NCBI GenBank assembly: GCA_023954015.1
Contig: JAMLIS010000003.1
Coordinates: forward strand, 62,001-126,000
DNA: 64,000 nucleotides
DNA from: Burkholderiaceae bacterium
GTDB taxonomy: Bacteria > Pseudomonadota > Gammaproteobacteria > Burkholderiales > Burkholderiaceae_E
Reading direction: 5' to 3'
This document shows positions 10,770 through 19,940 of the stretch, piece by piece (within the stretch, counting starts at the first letter, position 1; every line of letters begins with the position of its first letter). A model generated the notes under the pieces. The model was not told where the DNA came from. It was given only the letters and a program-made list of their open reading frames with translations, and did not search any database. The translations under genes were made by a program, and so were the position numbers.

Positions 10770-11567
10770 ATGTTGATCGACACGCACTGCCATCTCGATG
10801 CAGCCGAGTTCGACGCGGACCGCGACGAGGTGCTCGCGCGTGCCTTCGCCGCGGGCGTCGATGCGATCGTCGTCCCGGCAGTGGCGCCGTCGAATCACGA
10901 CGCGGTGTGCGCCCTTGCCGCAGCCGATCGGCGCGTGGCGTATGCGCTCGGCATCCATCCGCTGTTCGTCGGGGCCGCCGACGACGACGATCTCGTTCGA
11001 CTGCGCGAGCGCGTCGCCGCCTCGATCGGCGACGAAGGCCTCGTCGCGATCGGCGAGATCGGGCTCGACTTCTTCGTGCCGGGACACGACCGCGAACGCC
11101 AGCAGCGCTGCCTCGCGGAGCAGTTGCGCATCGCCCGCGACTTCGACCTTCCGGTGCTGCTGCACGTGCGCCGGGCGCACGACCTCGTGCTCGCGCAGTT
11201 GCGCCGCGTACGGCCGCTGACCGGCATCGCGCACGCCTTCAATGCGAGTGCGCAGCAGGCGAAGCAGTATCTCGACCAGGGTTTCGCGCTCGGCTTCGGC
11301 GGCGCGATGACTTTCGATCGGGCGCTGCGCATTCGCCGGCTTGCGAGCGAGCTGCCGTCGCATGCGCACGTGCTCGAGACCGATGCGCCCGACATCGCAC
11401 CCGAGTGGATCGCGCGTTCGCGCAACGAGCCGGCGCAACTCGCGCGCATCGCCGACGTGTTCGCCGCGTTGCGCGACGTTCCCCGTGACCGTGCGATCGC
11501 GCAGACTGCGGCGAACGCGCTGCGCGTGCTGCCGCGCCTCGCGCACGCACTCGGCTCGGCGTACTAG
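10770..11567 (+). CDS. TatD family metal-dependent hydrolase
   Basis: A 265-residue TIM-barrel hydrolase of the TatD family (cytoplasmic DNase or metallohydrolase). Metal ligands are visible: DTHCHLD (His6, His8), GEIGLDF (catalytic Glu), LLHVRRAHD, IAHAFNAS and ETDAPD near the C-terminus. The family includes 3'-5' DNases linked to DNA repair, though substrates vary. It follows lolCD on the same strand and precedes comEC. Confidence 0.88.
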   Translation: MLIDTHCHLDAAEFDADRDEVLARAFAAGVDAIVVPAVAPSNHDAVCALAAADRRVAYALGIHPLFVGAADDDDLVRLRERVAASIGDEGLVAIGEIGLDFFVPGHDRERQQRCLAEQLRIARDFDLPVLLHVRRAHDLVLAQLRRVRPLTGIAHAFNASAQQAKQYLDQGFALGFGGAMTFDRALRIRRLASELPSHAHVLETDAPDIAPEWIARSRNEPAQLARIADVFAALRDVPRDRAIAQTAANALRVLPRLAHALGSAY

Positions 11568-11665
11568 GCCAGGCCCTGCGGCGTCCGTCCGAAGGCGGGC
11601 CGAGCCGCTCTTCCTAGGCGCTCGGGCCGATGCCGCGTTCGCGGGCGCGCGTCTAGCATCGACAG

Positions 11666-14167
11666 ATGCATCGAGCGACGCGCCTGCTGGCTGCGGCACT
11701 GGCCGCCGTTCCGCTTCCGATGGCGACCATCGTCGCCGCCCTTGTCGTGCACCGCCTTCCCGCACTGCCGAATCGCGGCCTGGCGCTTGCGCTGCTCGCC
11801 GCGGGGCTGGCGACGGCGATGGCGCTGCCGTCGCGTCGCGCGGCCCTGCGCTGGCTGGCGATCCTGCTGGCCGCCGCCGGAGCAACGCTCGTCGCCGCCG
11901 ACTCCGCGATGTCGAAGCGCATCGGCGCCGCGCAGGAGGGGCGCGACTTCGTCGTCGTCGGCCGCGTCGCGTCGTTGCCGCTGGTCGATCGGCAATCGAC
12001 GCGCTTCGTCTTCGATGTCGACGATTGCGTGGATCCGACGCCCGGTTGTCCCCGCGACGCGCGCATTCGCCTCGGCTGGCAGGCCTTCGACGACCGTTCG
12101 AAGCCGATGCCCGTGCAGCCGGGGGAGCGCTGGCGCTTCACGATCCGCCTGAAGCGCGTGCACGCGCTTCACAATCCGAACGCATTCGACGCCGAGTTGC
12201 GCTCGCTCGAAGAAGGCATCGCCGCCAACGGCAGCGTGCGCGGTTCGCGCAAGGGCGGCGTCGCGAACGAGCGGCTCGACGCGATCCGATGGAGCGTGCC
12301 GGTCGCCTTCGAGCGTGCGCGCGCGCATCTGCGCGCAGCGATGCGCGCGGCGCTCGCCGACGCGCGGCCCGAAGCGAGCGATGTGCTCGTCGCGCTGGTC
12401 GTCGGCGACCAGGCGGCGATCGGGGCGCGTTGGTGGGACGCCTTCAACCGCACGGGCATCGGACACCTGATGTCGATCTCGGGCCTGCACATCACGATGC
12501 TCGCCGGGATCGCGGTCGCCGTGGCGCGCCGGCTGCTGCACACGAGAGCCGCAGCGGCGAGCGGGCTGCTCCTGCGCTGGCCGGCCCGCCAGGTGGCGTG
12601 GCTGTTCGGCGTCGCGGTCGCCTTCGCCTACGCCGGTCTGGCCGGTTGGGGAATTCCCGCGCAGCGCACGTGCTGGATGCTTGCGGTAGCCGGTGTTTCG
12701 CTGTTCACCGGACGCACGCGTTCGATCTTCCGGGTGCTCGCGCTGGCCGCCGGGGTCGTCACGCTGCTCGATCCGTGGGCGCCGCTGGCGCCCGGATTCT
12801 GGCTCTCCTTCGCCTCGGTTGCCGCGATCGCCTGGTGCGCGGCCGGCGGACGCGTGCGCGAGCGCGGCGATGCGCTCGCGCGTGGGCGGCGGGTCCGTGC
12901 CGTGCTCGCCGAGGCGGTACGAACGCAATGGGCCGCGTCGCTCGCGCTGGTGCCCCTCGGCGCGCTGTTCTTCGCGAGCGTCTCGCTGGTGGGTCCGCTT
13001 GCCAACGCCTTCGCCATTCCGCTCGTCTCGGCGCTCGTCACGCCACTGGCGATCGCCGCCGCAGGGCTGCTGCCCTGGCTGCCCGTTGCAGGCCAGCCGA
13101 TGCTCGCGGTGGCGGCCGGGATCACCGCGGGGCTGCTCGACGCGATCGCGTTGCTGTCCGACTCTTCGTGGGCGATCGCCGTGGTCGCCACGCCGTCGCC
13201 GGCGGTGCTCGTCGTTTGCGTCCTGGCGATCGCGCTGTTGCTGGCGCCGGTGCCCGTTGCGTCGCGCGAGCTGGCGCTCGCGGGTCTGCTGCCGATGCTC
13301 GGCGCCTCGACCGGCGCACCGGCCGAGGGCGCCATTCGCGTCGTGGCGCTCGATGTCGGCCAGGGCAGCGCCGTGCTCGTCGAGACGCGCGGGCGCCGCC
13401 TGCTGTACGACACGGGCCCGAGGTGGGGCGGCGATTCGGAAGCCGGTGCGCGTGTGATCCTGCCGTACCTGCGCGCGCGCGGCATCGACCGGGTCGATGC
13501 GATCGTCGTCTCGCACCTCGACTCCGATCACTCGGGGGGACTGCCGAGCCTGCTGCGCGGGGTGCGCTTCGACTGGATCGGCGGGTCGCTTCCGGCCGAT
13601 CATGCCGCGCGCAAGACCGGGCGGCCCTTTCATGATTGCGTGCGCGGGCACGCGTGGCGATGGGACGGCGTCGACTTCGAGGTGCTGCATCCCGGACCGG
13701 AGAAGGCCCGCGGCGTGCGCTCGCCGACGAATGCATCGAGTTGCGTGCTGCGCATCTCGGCGCCGGCCGCTACGGTGCTGCTCACCGGCGATCTCGAGGC
13801 GGGACAGGAGCGCTCGCTCGTCGCGCGCTTCGGCGCCGACGAACTGCGGGCCGACCTGTTGCTCGTACCGCACCACGGCAGCAACACGTCGTCGAGCGCG
13901 ACGTTCCTGCGCGCGGTCGCCGCGCGCCACGCGATCGTGCAGAACGGCTATCGCAACCGCTTTCGCCACCCCGCCGACCGCGTGCTCGCGCGATATCGCG
14001 ATGCAGGCATCGAGATCCTTCGCAGCGATCGAGACGGCGCGATCACGATCGACTATGCACCCGGCAGCGCGCCGCGAATCGCCCGCTCGCGGGTCGACGA
14101 CCGGCGCTACTGGCGCGTGCGCGTGGCCGACGACGAACTCACTGCGCCGTCCAGCCCCCGTCGATAG
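11666..14167 (+). CDS. comEC: DNA internalization competence protein ComEC/Rec2
   Basis: An 833-residue inner-membrane channel protein for uptake of single-stranded DNA during natural transformation. Order of parts: an N-terminal DUF4131/OB-like region with two or three helices (1-170), the Competence helices (about 200-540, with LMSISGLHITMLAG, the family hallmark), and a C-terminal metallo-beta-lactamase domain (about 555-800) with VVSHLDSDHSGG and LLVPHHGSNTS. All three are intact, so the organism may be transformable. The 3' end overlaps the convergent hydroxybutyrate dehydrogenase gene by 29 bp. Confidence 0.94.
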   Translation: MHRATRLLAAALAAVPLPMATIVAALVVHRLPALPNRGLALALLAAGLATAMALPSRRAALRWLAILLAAAGATLVAADSAMSKRIGAAQEGRDFVVVGRVASLPLVDRQSTRFVFDVDDCVDPTPGCPRDARIRLGWQAFDDRSKPMPVQPGERWRFTIRLKRVHALHNPNAFDAELRSLEEGIAANGSVRGSRKGGVANERLDAIRWSVPVAFERARAHLRAAMRAALADARPEASDVLVALVVGDQAAIGARWWDAFNRTGIGHLMSISGLHITMLAGIAVAVARRLLHTRAAAASGLLLRWPARQVAWLFGVAVAFAYAGLAGWGIPAQRTCWMLAVAGVSLFTGRTRSIFRVLALAAGVVTLLDPWAPLAPGFWLSFASVAAIAWCAAGGRVRERGDALARGRRVRAVLAEAVRTQWAASLALVPLGALFFASVSLVGPLANAFAIPLVSALVTPLAIAAAGLLPWLPVAGQPMLAVAAGITAGLLDAIALLSDSSWAIAVVATPSPAVLVVCVLAIALLLAPVPVASRELALAGLLPMLGASTGAPAEGAIRVVALDVGQGSAVLVETRGRRLLYDTGPRWGGDSEAGARVILPYLRARGIDRVDAIVVSHLDSDHSGGLPSLLRGVRFDWIGGSLPADHAARKTGRPFHDCVRGHAWRWDGVDFEVLHPGPEKARGVRSPTNASSCVLRISAPAATVLLTGDLEAGQERSLVARFGADELRADLLLVPHHGSNTSSSATFLRAVAARHAIVQNGYRNRFRHPADRVLARYRDAGIEILRSDRDGAITIDYAPGSAPRIARSRVDDRRYWRVRVADDELTAPSSPRR

Positions 14168-14921
14168 ACCACGCCGCACCGCGCACCTGCTCGGCGGCCG
14201 GCGAGCAGAGGAAGGCGACCAGTTCGCCGATCTGCTCGGGCGTGACGAACTCGCCCGAGGGCTGCTTTTCGAGCAGCAGCTTGCGCCGCTCTTCCTCCAC
14301 GGGGCGCCCGCTCGCTTCGGCGCGCGCGTCGATCTGCCGGGCCACGAGCGCGGTGAGGACCCAGCCGGGGCAGATCGCGTTGCAGGTGATGCCGGTGCCG
14401 GCCGTCTCGAGCGCGACGACCTTGGTGAGCCCGACCAGGCCGTGCTTGGCCGCGACGTACGCCGCCTTTTCCACCGACGCGACGAGGCCGTGCGCGGAGG
14501 CGATGTTGACGATGCGTCCCCAGTTGCGCTGTTTCATCGCCGGCAACGCGATGCGCGTCGTGTGGAACGCGGCCGAGAGGTTCAGCGAGATCACGGCGTC
14601 CCAGCGATCGACCGGGAATCGCTCGATCGGCGCGACGTACTGGATGCCCGCGTTGTTCACGAGGATGTCGACGCCGCCGTGGCGCGAATCGACGTGCGAG
14701 ATCATCGATTCGATCTCCTGCGGATTCGACAGGTCGGCGCTTTCGTAGTCGACGTCCACGTGCGCGTCGGCGGCGAGCCGGGAGCGCAGCCGTTCGATCT
14801 CCGCGGGGTCGCCGAAGCCGTTGAGCACGATGCGCGCGCCCTTGGCGGCGAGCGCCTGCGCGATGCCCAGTCCGATTCCGCTGGTCGATCCGGTCACGAG
14901 TGCGAGCTTGCCTTCGAGCAT
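14139..14921 (-). CDS. 3-hydroxybutyrate dehydrogenase (SDR family)
   Basis: A 260-residue short-chain dehydrogenase. The NAD-binding glycine motif is TGSTSGIG (10-17), NNAG lies near 90, and the catalytic Ser, Tyr and Lys occur in the ASAHG and YVAAKHG region (about 142-160). The C-terminal KQPSGEFVTPEQIG and overall spacing match bacterial D-3-hydroxybutyrate dehydrogenase, which oxidises the monomer released from polyhydroxybutyrate to acetoacetate. The ATG at 14921 gives MLEGKLALVTG. It is divergent from the alpha/beta hydrolase gene and overlaps comEC tail to tail. Confidence 0.85.
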   Translation of the reverse strand: MLEGKLALVTGSTSGIGLGIAQALAAKGARIVLNGFGDPAEIERLRSRLAADAHVDVDYESADLSNPQEIESMISHVDSRHGGVDILVNNAGIQYVAPIERFPVDRWDAVISLNLSAAFHTTRIALPAMKQRNWGRIVNIASAHGLVASVEKAAYVAAKHGLVGLTKVVALETAGTGITCNAICPGWVLTALVARQIDARAEASGRPVEEERRKLLLEKQPSGEFVTPEQIGELVAFLCSPAAEQVRGAAWSIDGGWTAQ

Positions 14922-15035
14922 GATGGAGTCCTTGTACAATCGTGCGGATAGTGTAGGGCCTGTTCGCGTGGCGATCGAAGCGGCGCGAGTCCGGGCAATG
15001 CCTCGCTTTTGCCTTTCGCCCGGGACCGTCGCACG

Positions 15036-15899
15036 ATGAACGAGCCGCAGTTGCGAACCGTCGGTTGCATCAGTGTCCGTGGGCTGCACAAGCTCGCGTA
15101 CTGGGAGTGGCCGTCGCAGGCCGGTGCATCGGCACCCACCGTGCTCTGCGTGCACGGCCTCACGCGCAACGGCCGCGACTTCGACGCGCTCGCCGAGCGG
15201 CTGTCGCGCCACTGGCGCGTCGTCTGCCCCGACATGATCGGCCGCGGCCGCTCGGATCGCGCGTCCGATCCGATGCTCTACGTACTGCCGCAATACATCG
15301 CGGACTGCGTCACGCTGATCGCCCGGCTCGATGTCGAGCGGCTCTCGTGGGTCGGCACCTCGATGGGCGGGCTGATGGGAATGATGCTAGCGTCGTTGCC
15401 CGGCAACCCGATCGACCGGCTCGTGCTCAACGACATCGGCCCGGTGCTCGATGCCACCGGTCGCGGCCGCATCGCCGAGTACGTCGGCGACGATCCGCAG
15501 TACGCGACGCGCGCCGCCGCGGTTGCCGACCTGCGCGAACGCATGCGCAGCTTCGGTCCGCACACCGACGAGCAGTTCGAGCTGCTCGTGCGCCACTACC
15601 TCGTGCCGCGCGGCGACGGATGGGCTTTCCATTACGACCCCGCGATCGCGGTGCCGTTCAAGAGCATGCAGTTCGAGCCGCCCGACCTGTGGCCGGCCTG
15701 GGATGCCATCCGTGTGCCGACGTTGCTGTTGCGCGGCGCCGATTCCGATCTGCTGAGTGCGGCGACGGCCGGCGAGATGGGCCGACGCGGGCCGAAGGCG
15801 CGCGAAGTCGTCTTCGCGGGTGTCGGGCACGCGCCATCGCTCATCGATCCCGCGCAGATCGAGGCGGTCGAGCGTTTCCTCGACGAGGGACGCGGGTGA
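15036..15899 (+). CDS. Alpha/beta hydrolase
   Basis: A 287-residue alpha/beta-fold hydrolase. The oxyanion region is VHGLTRNG (39-46), the nucleophile elbow is GTSMGG (Ser109), the acid lies near the strand carrying RGADSDLL, and the catalytic His is in GVGHAPSL. No signal peptide is seen, so it is cytoplasmic. The substrate is unknown. Adjacency to 3-hydroxybutyrate dehydrogenase would fit an ester or PHB-oligomer hydrolase, but that is only inference. ATG 15036 was preferred to an in-frame ATG at 15009. The stop overlaps the next start. Confidence 0.83.
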   Translation: MNEPQLRTVGCISVRGLHKLAYWEWPSQAGASAPTVLCVHGLTRNGRDFDALAERLSRHWRVVCPDMIGRGRSDRASDPMLYVLPQYIADCVTLIARLDVERLSWVGTSMGGLMGMMLASLPGNPIDRLVLNDIGPVLDATGRGRIAEYVGDDPQYATRAAAVADLRERMRSFGPHTDEQFELLVRHYLVPRGDGWAFHYDPAIAVPFKSMQFEPPDLWPAWDAIRVPTLLLRGADSDLLSAATAGEMGRRGPKAREVVFAGVGHAPSLIDPAQIEAVERFLDEGRG

Positions 15900-16270
15900 C
15901 GGCGCAAGCGCGGCCGGACATCGCGCGGCTGCACGTCGGGCAGCGCATGTCGCAGGCCGTCTGCCATGGCGGTGTCGTGTATCTCGCGGGGCAGGTGGCC
16001 GAGGACGTCTCGCTCGACGCCTCCGGCCAGGCGCGGCAGGTGCTGGCCGCCATCGACCGCCTGCTCGCCGAGGCGGGCAGCGACAAGACGTGCATCCTGC
16101 AGGCGAACGTCTACCTCGCCGACATCGCCGATTTCGCCGCGATGAACGCCGTGTGGGACGCCTGGGTGCCGCCGGGCCACACGCCCGCGCGCGCGACGGT
16201 GCAGGCCAGGCTCGCCGCGCCGGAGTACCGGGTCGAGATCCAGGTCGTCGCGGCGCTGGCGCGCGCCTGA
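15896..16270 (+). CDS. RidA family protein
   Basis: A 124-residue protein of the YjgF/YER057c/UK114 (RidA) family. Members hydrolyse reactive enamine/imine intermediates or act in catabolic pathways. The conserved core is seen (GGVVYLAGQVAED, then LQANVYLADI, then RATVQARLAAPEYRVEIQ). The arginine that binds the carboxylate in true RidA sits in RATVQARL. It starts at GTG 15896, overlapping the hydrolase stop by four bases, so the two are translationally coupled and probably functionally linked. Confidence 0.88.
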   Translation: MTAQARPDIARLHVGQRMSQAVCHGGVVYLAGQVAEDVSLDASGQARQVLAAIDRLLAEAGSDKTCILQANVYLADIADFAAMNAVWDAWVPPGHTPARATVQARLAAPEYRVEIQVVAALARA

Positions 16271-16340
16271 GCGCGACAGCGCAGGCGCAGCGGCGTCCGG
16301 CAGCCGCCGGCGCAGCCCGGCGTAGCTCGCGTCCGGCGCC

Positions 16341-17381
16341 TCAGCGCCAGCCCACCCGATCGATGATCCGCGTCGCGGTCACCTGCGCGCGGCCGATCGC
16401 GGCGACCGGCAGCGGGTCGGCCTTGAATTCGCCCAGCGCTTCGAGCGCCGGGTTGGTCTCTTTCACGGACGGCACCACCGGCCACTCGTTGTTCGCGTCG
16501 ACGAAGTGGCGCTGTGCTTCGTCGCTGGCCAGGTACTCGAGAAAGCGCACGGCATCGGCGCGGTGCGGTGCGTGCCGGGCCACGCCGGCGCCGGACACGT
16601 TCACGTGCGCGCCGTAGCTCGCCTGGTTCGGCCACACGGCGCCGATCTTCGCCACCGCGTCGCGATCCTCGGGCTTGTCCGAGCGCATCAGGCGCGCGAG
16701 GTAGTAGCTGTTCGTGAGCGCCACGCCGCATTCGCCCGAGGCCACCGCCCGGATCTGGTCGGTGTCGCCGCCGCGCGGCTTGCGCGCGAAGTTCGAGACG
16801 ACGCCCGCGGCCCATTCCTCGGTCTTGTGCTTGCCGTCGTGCTCGGAGATTGCGCCGATCAGCGACAGCATGTAAGGGTGAGCGCCCGAGCGCGTGCAAA
16901 CCTTGCCTTTCAGTTCGGGACGTGCGAGGTCCTCGTAGTTCTGCACGAGCGCCGGCGGCACGCGTTGCTTGTTGTAGACGATCATCCGCGCGCGCATCGA
17001 AAAGCCGAACCACTCGCTGCCCGCGCCGTCGTCCCGTCCGCGCAGCGTCTCGGGAATGCGCTTCTCGAGCGTGGCCGACTTCACCGGCTGGAAGAGGCCT
17101 TCCACCTGCGCCTTCCACAGTCGCGCGGCGTCGGCCAGCAGCACGACGTCGGCCGGACTGTTCGCGCCCTCGTTGCGCAGGCGCTCGAGCAGCGCCTCGT
17201 CCCCGGCCTCGATGCGCTGGATGCGCACGCCGGTCCGCTTCGTGAAGGCGTCGTACAACTGCTGGTCGGTCGAGTAGTGGCGAGCCGAGTACAGGTTCAG
17301 GACCTGTTCCCCGGCGAGGGCCGACGAGGCTGCGACGAGCAGCGCGCCAGCGGCGAGTACGGACAGGCGGATTCGATTCAT
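16341..17381 (-). CDS. Iron(III)-type ABC transporter substrate-binding protein
   Basis: A 346-residue periplasmic binding protein with a signal peptide (about residues 1-23, cleavage likely after SSALAG). The FbpA/FutA-like fold is suggested by LNLYSARHYSTDQQLY at the N-terminus and TNSYYLARL in the second lobe, where paired tyrosines bind Fe3+ in this family. No permease or ATPase gene is adjacent, so the partner transporter must be elsewhere. The start region is preceded by a 14-bp tandem repeat. No convincing Fur box was seen. Confidence 0.87.
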   Translation of the reverse strand: MNRIRLSVLAAGALLVAASSALAGEQVLNLYSARHYSTDQQLYDAFTKRTGVRIQRIEAGDEALLERLRNEGANSPADVVLLADAARLWKAQVEGLFQPVKSATLEKRIPETLRGRDDGAGSEWFGFSMRARMIVYNKQRVPPALVQNYEDLARPELKGKVCTRSGAHPYMLSLIGAISEHDGKHKTEEWAAGVVSNFARKPRGGDTDQIRAVASGECGVALTNSYYLARLMRSDKPEDRDAVAKIGAVWPNQASYGAHVNVSGAGVARHAPHRADAVRFLEYLASDEAQRHFVDANNEWPVVPSVKETNPALEALGEFKADPLPVAAIGRAQVTATRIIDRVGWR

Positions 17382-17396
17382 TCGGTGCTCTTATGG

Positions 17397-17446
17397 AATC
17401 GGTCTTGTGGAATCGGTCTTAGGGGATCGGTCTTAGGGGATCGGTA
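17397..17446. repeat. 14-bp tandem repeat upstream of the iron-binding-protein gene
   Basis: Three full copies and a partial fourth of a 14-bp unit (AATCGGTCTTGTGG, AATCGGTCTTAGGG, GATCGGTCTTAGGG, GATCGGTA) end 16 bp before the start codon of the minus-strand binding protein, inside its 5' leader. No gene lies in the rest of the 17382-17597 divergent gap, which should hold promoters for both neighbours. Confidence 0.9.
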
Positions 17447-17597
17447 GCGTACGTGCGCGCTCGGGGAGCGCAGTTTCGACCTTAATCGAAACGAGAAGAG
17501 TTCGCAATGATGTAGGGCGGCAAGAGCAGCGCGAAGCCGACGACGATCGAGTGCGCGGAAGTAGAATGGTCCGGACACCGGTCCGGAGGAGGAACTC

Positions 17598-19514
17598 ATG
17601 GCTGCACAGGGCGCTGCACCGTCGCTGAAGGAGGTCCACGAGAGGTCGATTCGCGAGCGCGAGTCGTTCTGGGCCGAGCAGGCGCAGCTGATCGACTGGA
17701 ACGAGCCGTTCGGACAGGTGCTCGACTACTCGCGCCCGCCGTTCGCGCGCTGGTTCCTCGGCGGGCGCACGAACCTTTGCCACAACGCGGTCGACCGCCA
17801 CCTCGCCGCGCGCGCACACCAGCCTGCGTTGATCTACGAGTCCACCGAGGTGGACGTCTCGCGCGTCTACACCTTCGCCGAACTGCACCGCGAAGTGGTG
17901 CGCATGGCGGCGGTGATGCGTTCGCTGGGCGTGGGCCGCGGCGACCGAGTGATCGTCTACATGCCGATGATCCCGGAAGCTGTGTTCGCGATGCTTGCCT
18001 GCGCCCGCATCGGCGCGATCCACTCGGTGGTGTTCGGCGGTTTCGCTTCGCACAGCCTGGCGAGCCGGATCGACGACGCCGAACCGGCGCTCGTCGTCAG
18101 CGCCGACGCCGGCTCGCGGGCGGGCAAGGTGATCGAGTACAAGCCGCTGCTCGATGCTGCGCTGCAGCTGGCCAGTCGCGCCCCCGACAAGGTGCTGATC
18201 GTCGACCGCGGACTCGCGCCGTGGGAGCGCGTCGCGGGACGCGACGAAGACTATGCGACGCTGCGCGAGCGTCATCTCGACGAGGACGTCCCGATCGAGT
18301 GGCTCGAGTCCAACGAGGTCAGCTACACGCTGTACACCTCCGGCACCACCGGCACGCCCAAGGGCGTGCAGCGCGATGTCGGTGGCCATGCGGTCGCGCT
18401 GGCGGCCTCGATGAAGTACATCTTCTGCGGCAACGCCGGCGAGACCTATTTCTCCACCAGCGACATCGGCTGGGTGGTCGGGCATTCGTACATCGTCTAC
18501 GGCCCCCTCATCGCCGGTATGGCGACGATCCTCTACGAGGGAACGCCGCTGCGCCCCGACCCGGGAATCCTGTGGCGGCTGGTCGAGAAGCACCGCGTCA
18601 GCGTCATGTTCTCCGCGCCGACGGCGATCCGCGTGCTGAAGAAGCAGGATCCGTCGTGGCTGGCGAAATACGACCTGTCGTCGTTGCGCGCGCTCTTTCT
18701 CGCGGGCGAGCCGCTCGACGAGCCCACGGCGCGCTGGATCGCCGAGGCGATCGGCAAGCCGGTGATCGACAACTACTGGCAGACGGAGACGGGCTGGCCG
18801 ATCCTCACCGTTGCGCACGGCATCGAGAAGACCGAGCCGCGCTTCGGCTCGCCCGGCATGGCGATGTACGGCTACGACCTGCGCCTGCTCGACGAGCGCA
18901 CCGGCGAGGAGGTCGGCAACAACGAGAAAGGCGTGGTCGCGATGATCCCGCCGCTGCCGCCCGGCTGCATGCAGACGGTCTGGCGCAACGACGATCGCTT
19001 CGTGCAGACCTATTTCTCGACGGTTCCGGGTCGTCTGGCCTATTCGACCTTCGATTGGGGCATACGCGACGACGACGGCTACTACTTCATTCTCGGGCGC
19101 ACCGATGACGTCATCAACGTCGCCGGTCACCGTCTCGGCACGCGCGAGATCGAGGAGACACTGTCGAGCCATCCGGCGGTTGCCGAATGCGCGGTGGTCG
19201 GCGTCGCCGATTCCCTCAAAGGGCAGGTCGCCACCGCCTTCGTCGTGCTGAAGGATCCGTCGAAGGCGGCCGATGCGAACGCGCGACTTGCGCTCGAAGG
19301 CGAGTTGATGGCTACCGTCGACAAGCGGCTCGGCGCCATCGGCCGCCCGAACCGCGTGCATTTCGTCACCATGCTGCCGAAGACCCGCTCGGGCAAGGTG
19401 CTGCGTCGCTCGATCCAGGCGTTGTGCGAGCGCCGTGACCCGGGCGACCTGACCACGATCGAGGATCCGGGCGCGCTCGAGCAGCTGCGCCAGGCGCTGG
19501 GCGCGGCGGCTTGA
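17598..19514 (+). CDS. prpE: Propionate-CoA ligase
   Basis: A 638-residue AMP-forming acyl-CoA synthetase of the acetyl/propionyl type. The phosphate loop is YTSGTTGTPKG, followed by the A-region YWQTETGWP and the adenylate-binding GRTDDVINVAGHR. The C-terminal acetylatable lysine lies in PKTRSGKVLRR. The sequence is closer to PrpE than to the Acs encoded at 22461, for example in PKGVQRDVGGHAVAL. It activates propionate to propionyl-CoA. A GlcG-type gene follows after 10 bp. Confidence 0.88.
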   Translation: MAAQGAAPSLKEVHERSIRERESFWAEQAQLIDWNEPFGQVLDYSRPPFARWFLGGRTNLCHNAVDRHLAARAHQPALIYESTEVDVSRVYTFAELHREVVRMAAVMRSLGVGRGDRVIVYMPMIPEAVFAMLACARIGAIHSVVFGGFASHSLASRIDDAEPALVVSADAGSRAGKVIEYKPLLDAALQLASRAPDKVLIVDRGLAPWERVAGRDEDYATLRERHLDEDVPIEWLESNEVSYTLYTSGTTGTPKGVQRDVGGHAVALAASMKYIFCGNAGETYFSTSDIGWVVGHSYIVYGPLIAGMATILYEGTPLRPDPGILWRLVEKHRVSVMFSAPTAIRVLKKQDPSWLAKYDLSSLRALFLAGEPLDEPTARWIAEAIGKPVIDNYWQTETGWPILTVAHGIEKTEPRFGSPGMAMYGYDLRLLDERTGEEVGNNEKGVVAMIPPLPPGCMQTVWRNDDRFVQTYFSTVPGRLAYSTFDWGIRDDDGYYFILGRTDDVINVAGHRLGTREIEETLSSHPAVAECAVVGVADSLKGQVATAFVVLKDPSKAADANARLALEGELMATVDKRLGAIGRPNRVHFVTMLPKTRSGKVLRRSIQALCERRDPGDLTTIEDPGALEQLRQALGAAA

Positions 19515-19524
19515 GGGAGCTGCC

Positions 19525-19938
19525 GTGAAGACCAGACCCATGCTCGAAGCTGCCGACGCGAGCGCGATCGGCGAGGCGGCGCAACGCGAAGCGCAGCGAA
19601 ACGGCTGGGCGGTGTCGATCGCCGTCGTCGACGACGGCGGACACCTGCTGTGGCTGCAGCGCCTGGACGGCGCTGCCCCGATCTCCGCGTACATCTGCCA
19701 GCAGAAGGCGCGCACCGCCGCCCTCGGCAGGCGCGAATCGCGCCTCTACGAGGAGATCATCAACACCGGGCGCTTCGCGTTCCTGTCGGCGCCGCTCGAG
19801 GGCATGCTCGAAGGCGGCGTGCCGATCGTCGTCGACGGGCAGTGCGTCGGTGCGGTGGGGGTCTCGGGCGTGAAGTCGAGCGACGACGTGCGCATCGCCC
19901 GGGCGGGCATCGAGGCGCTGGCCGCGGAAGGGCGTTAG
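19525..19938 (+). CDS. GlcG/HbpS family protein
   Basis: A 137-residue member of the GlcG/HbpS (DUF336) family, small cytoplasmic proteins often found with catabolic operons, some binding haem. The pattern AVVDDGGHLLWLQRLDGA, then the G-V-PIVVDGQCVGAVGVSG core, is seen. The role is not established. It starts at GTG 19525, 10 bp after prpE, so probably belongs to the same operon. It converges on coaX with only 2 bp between. Confidence 0.82.
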   Translation: MKTRPMLEAADASAIGEAAQREAQRNGWAVSIAVVDDGGHLLWLQRLDGAAPISAYICQQKARTAALGRRESRLYEEIINTGRFAFLSAPLEGMLEGGVPIVVDGQCVGAVGVSGVKSSDDVRIARAGIEALAAEGR

Positions 19939-19940
19939 CG

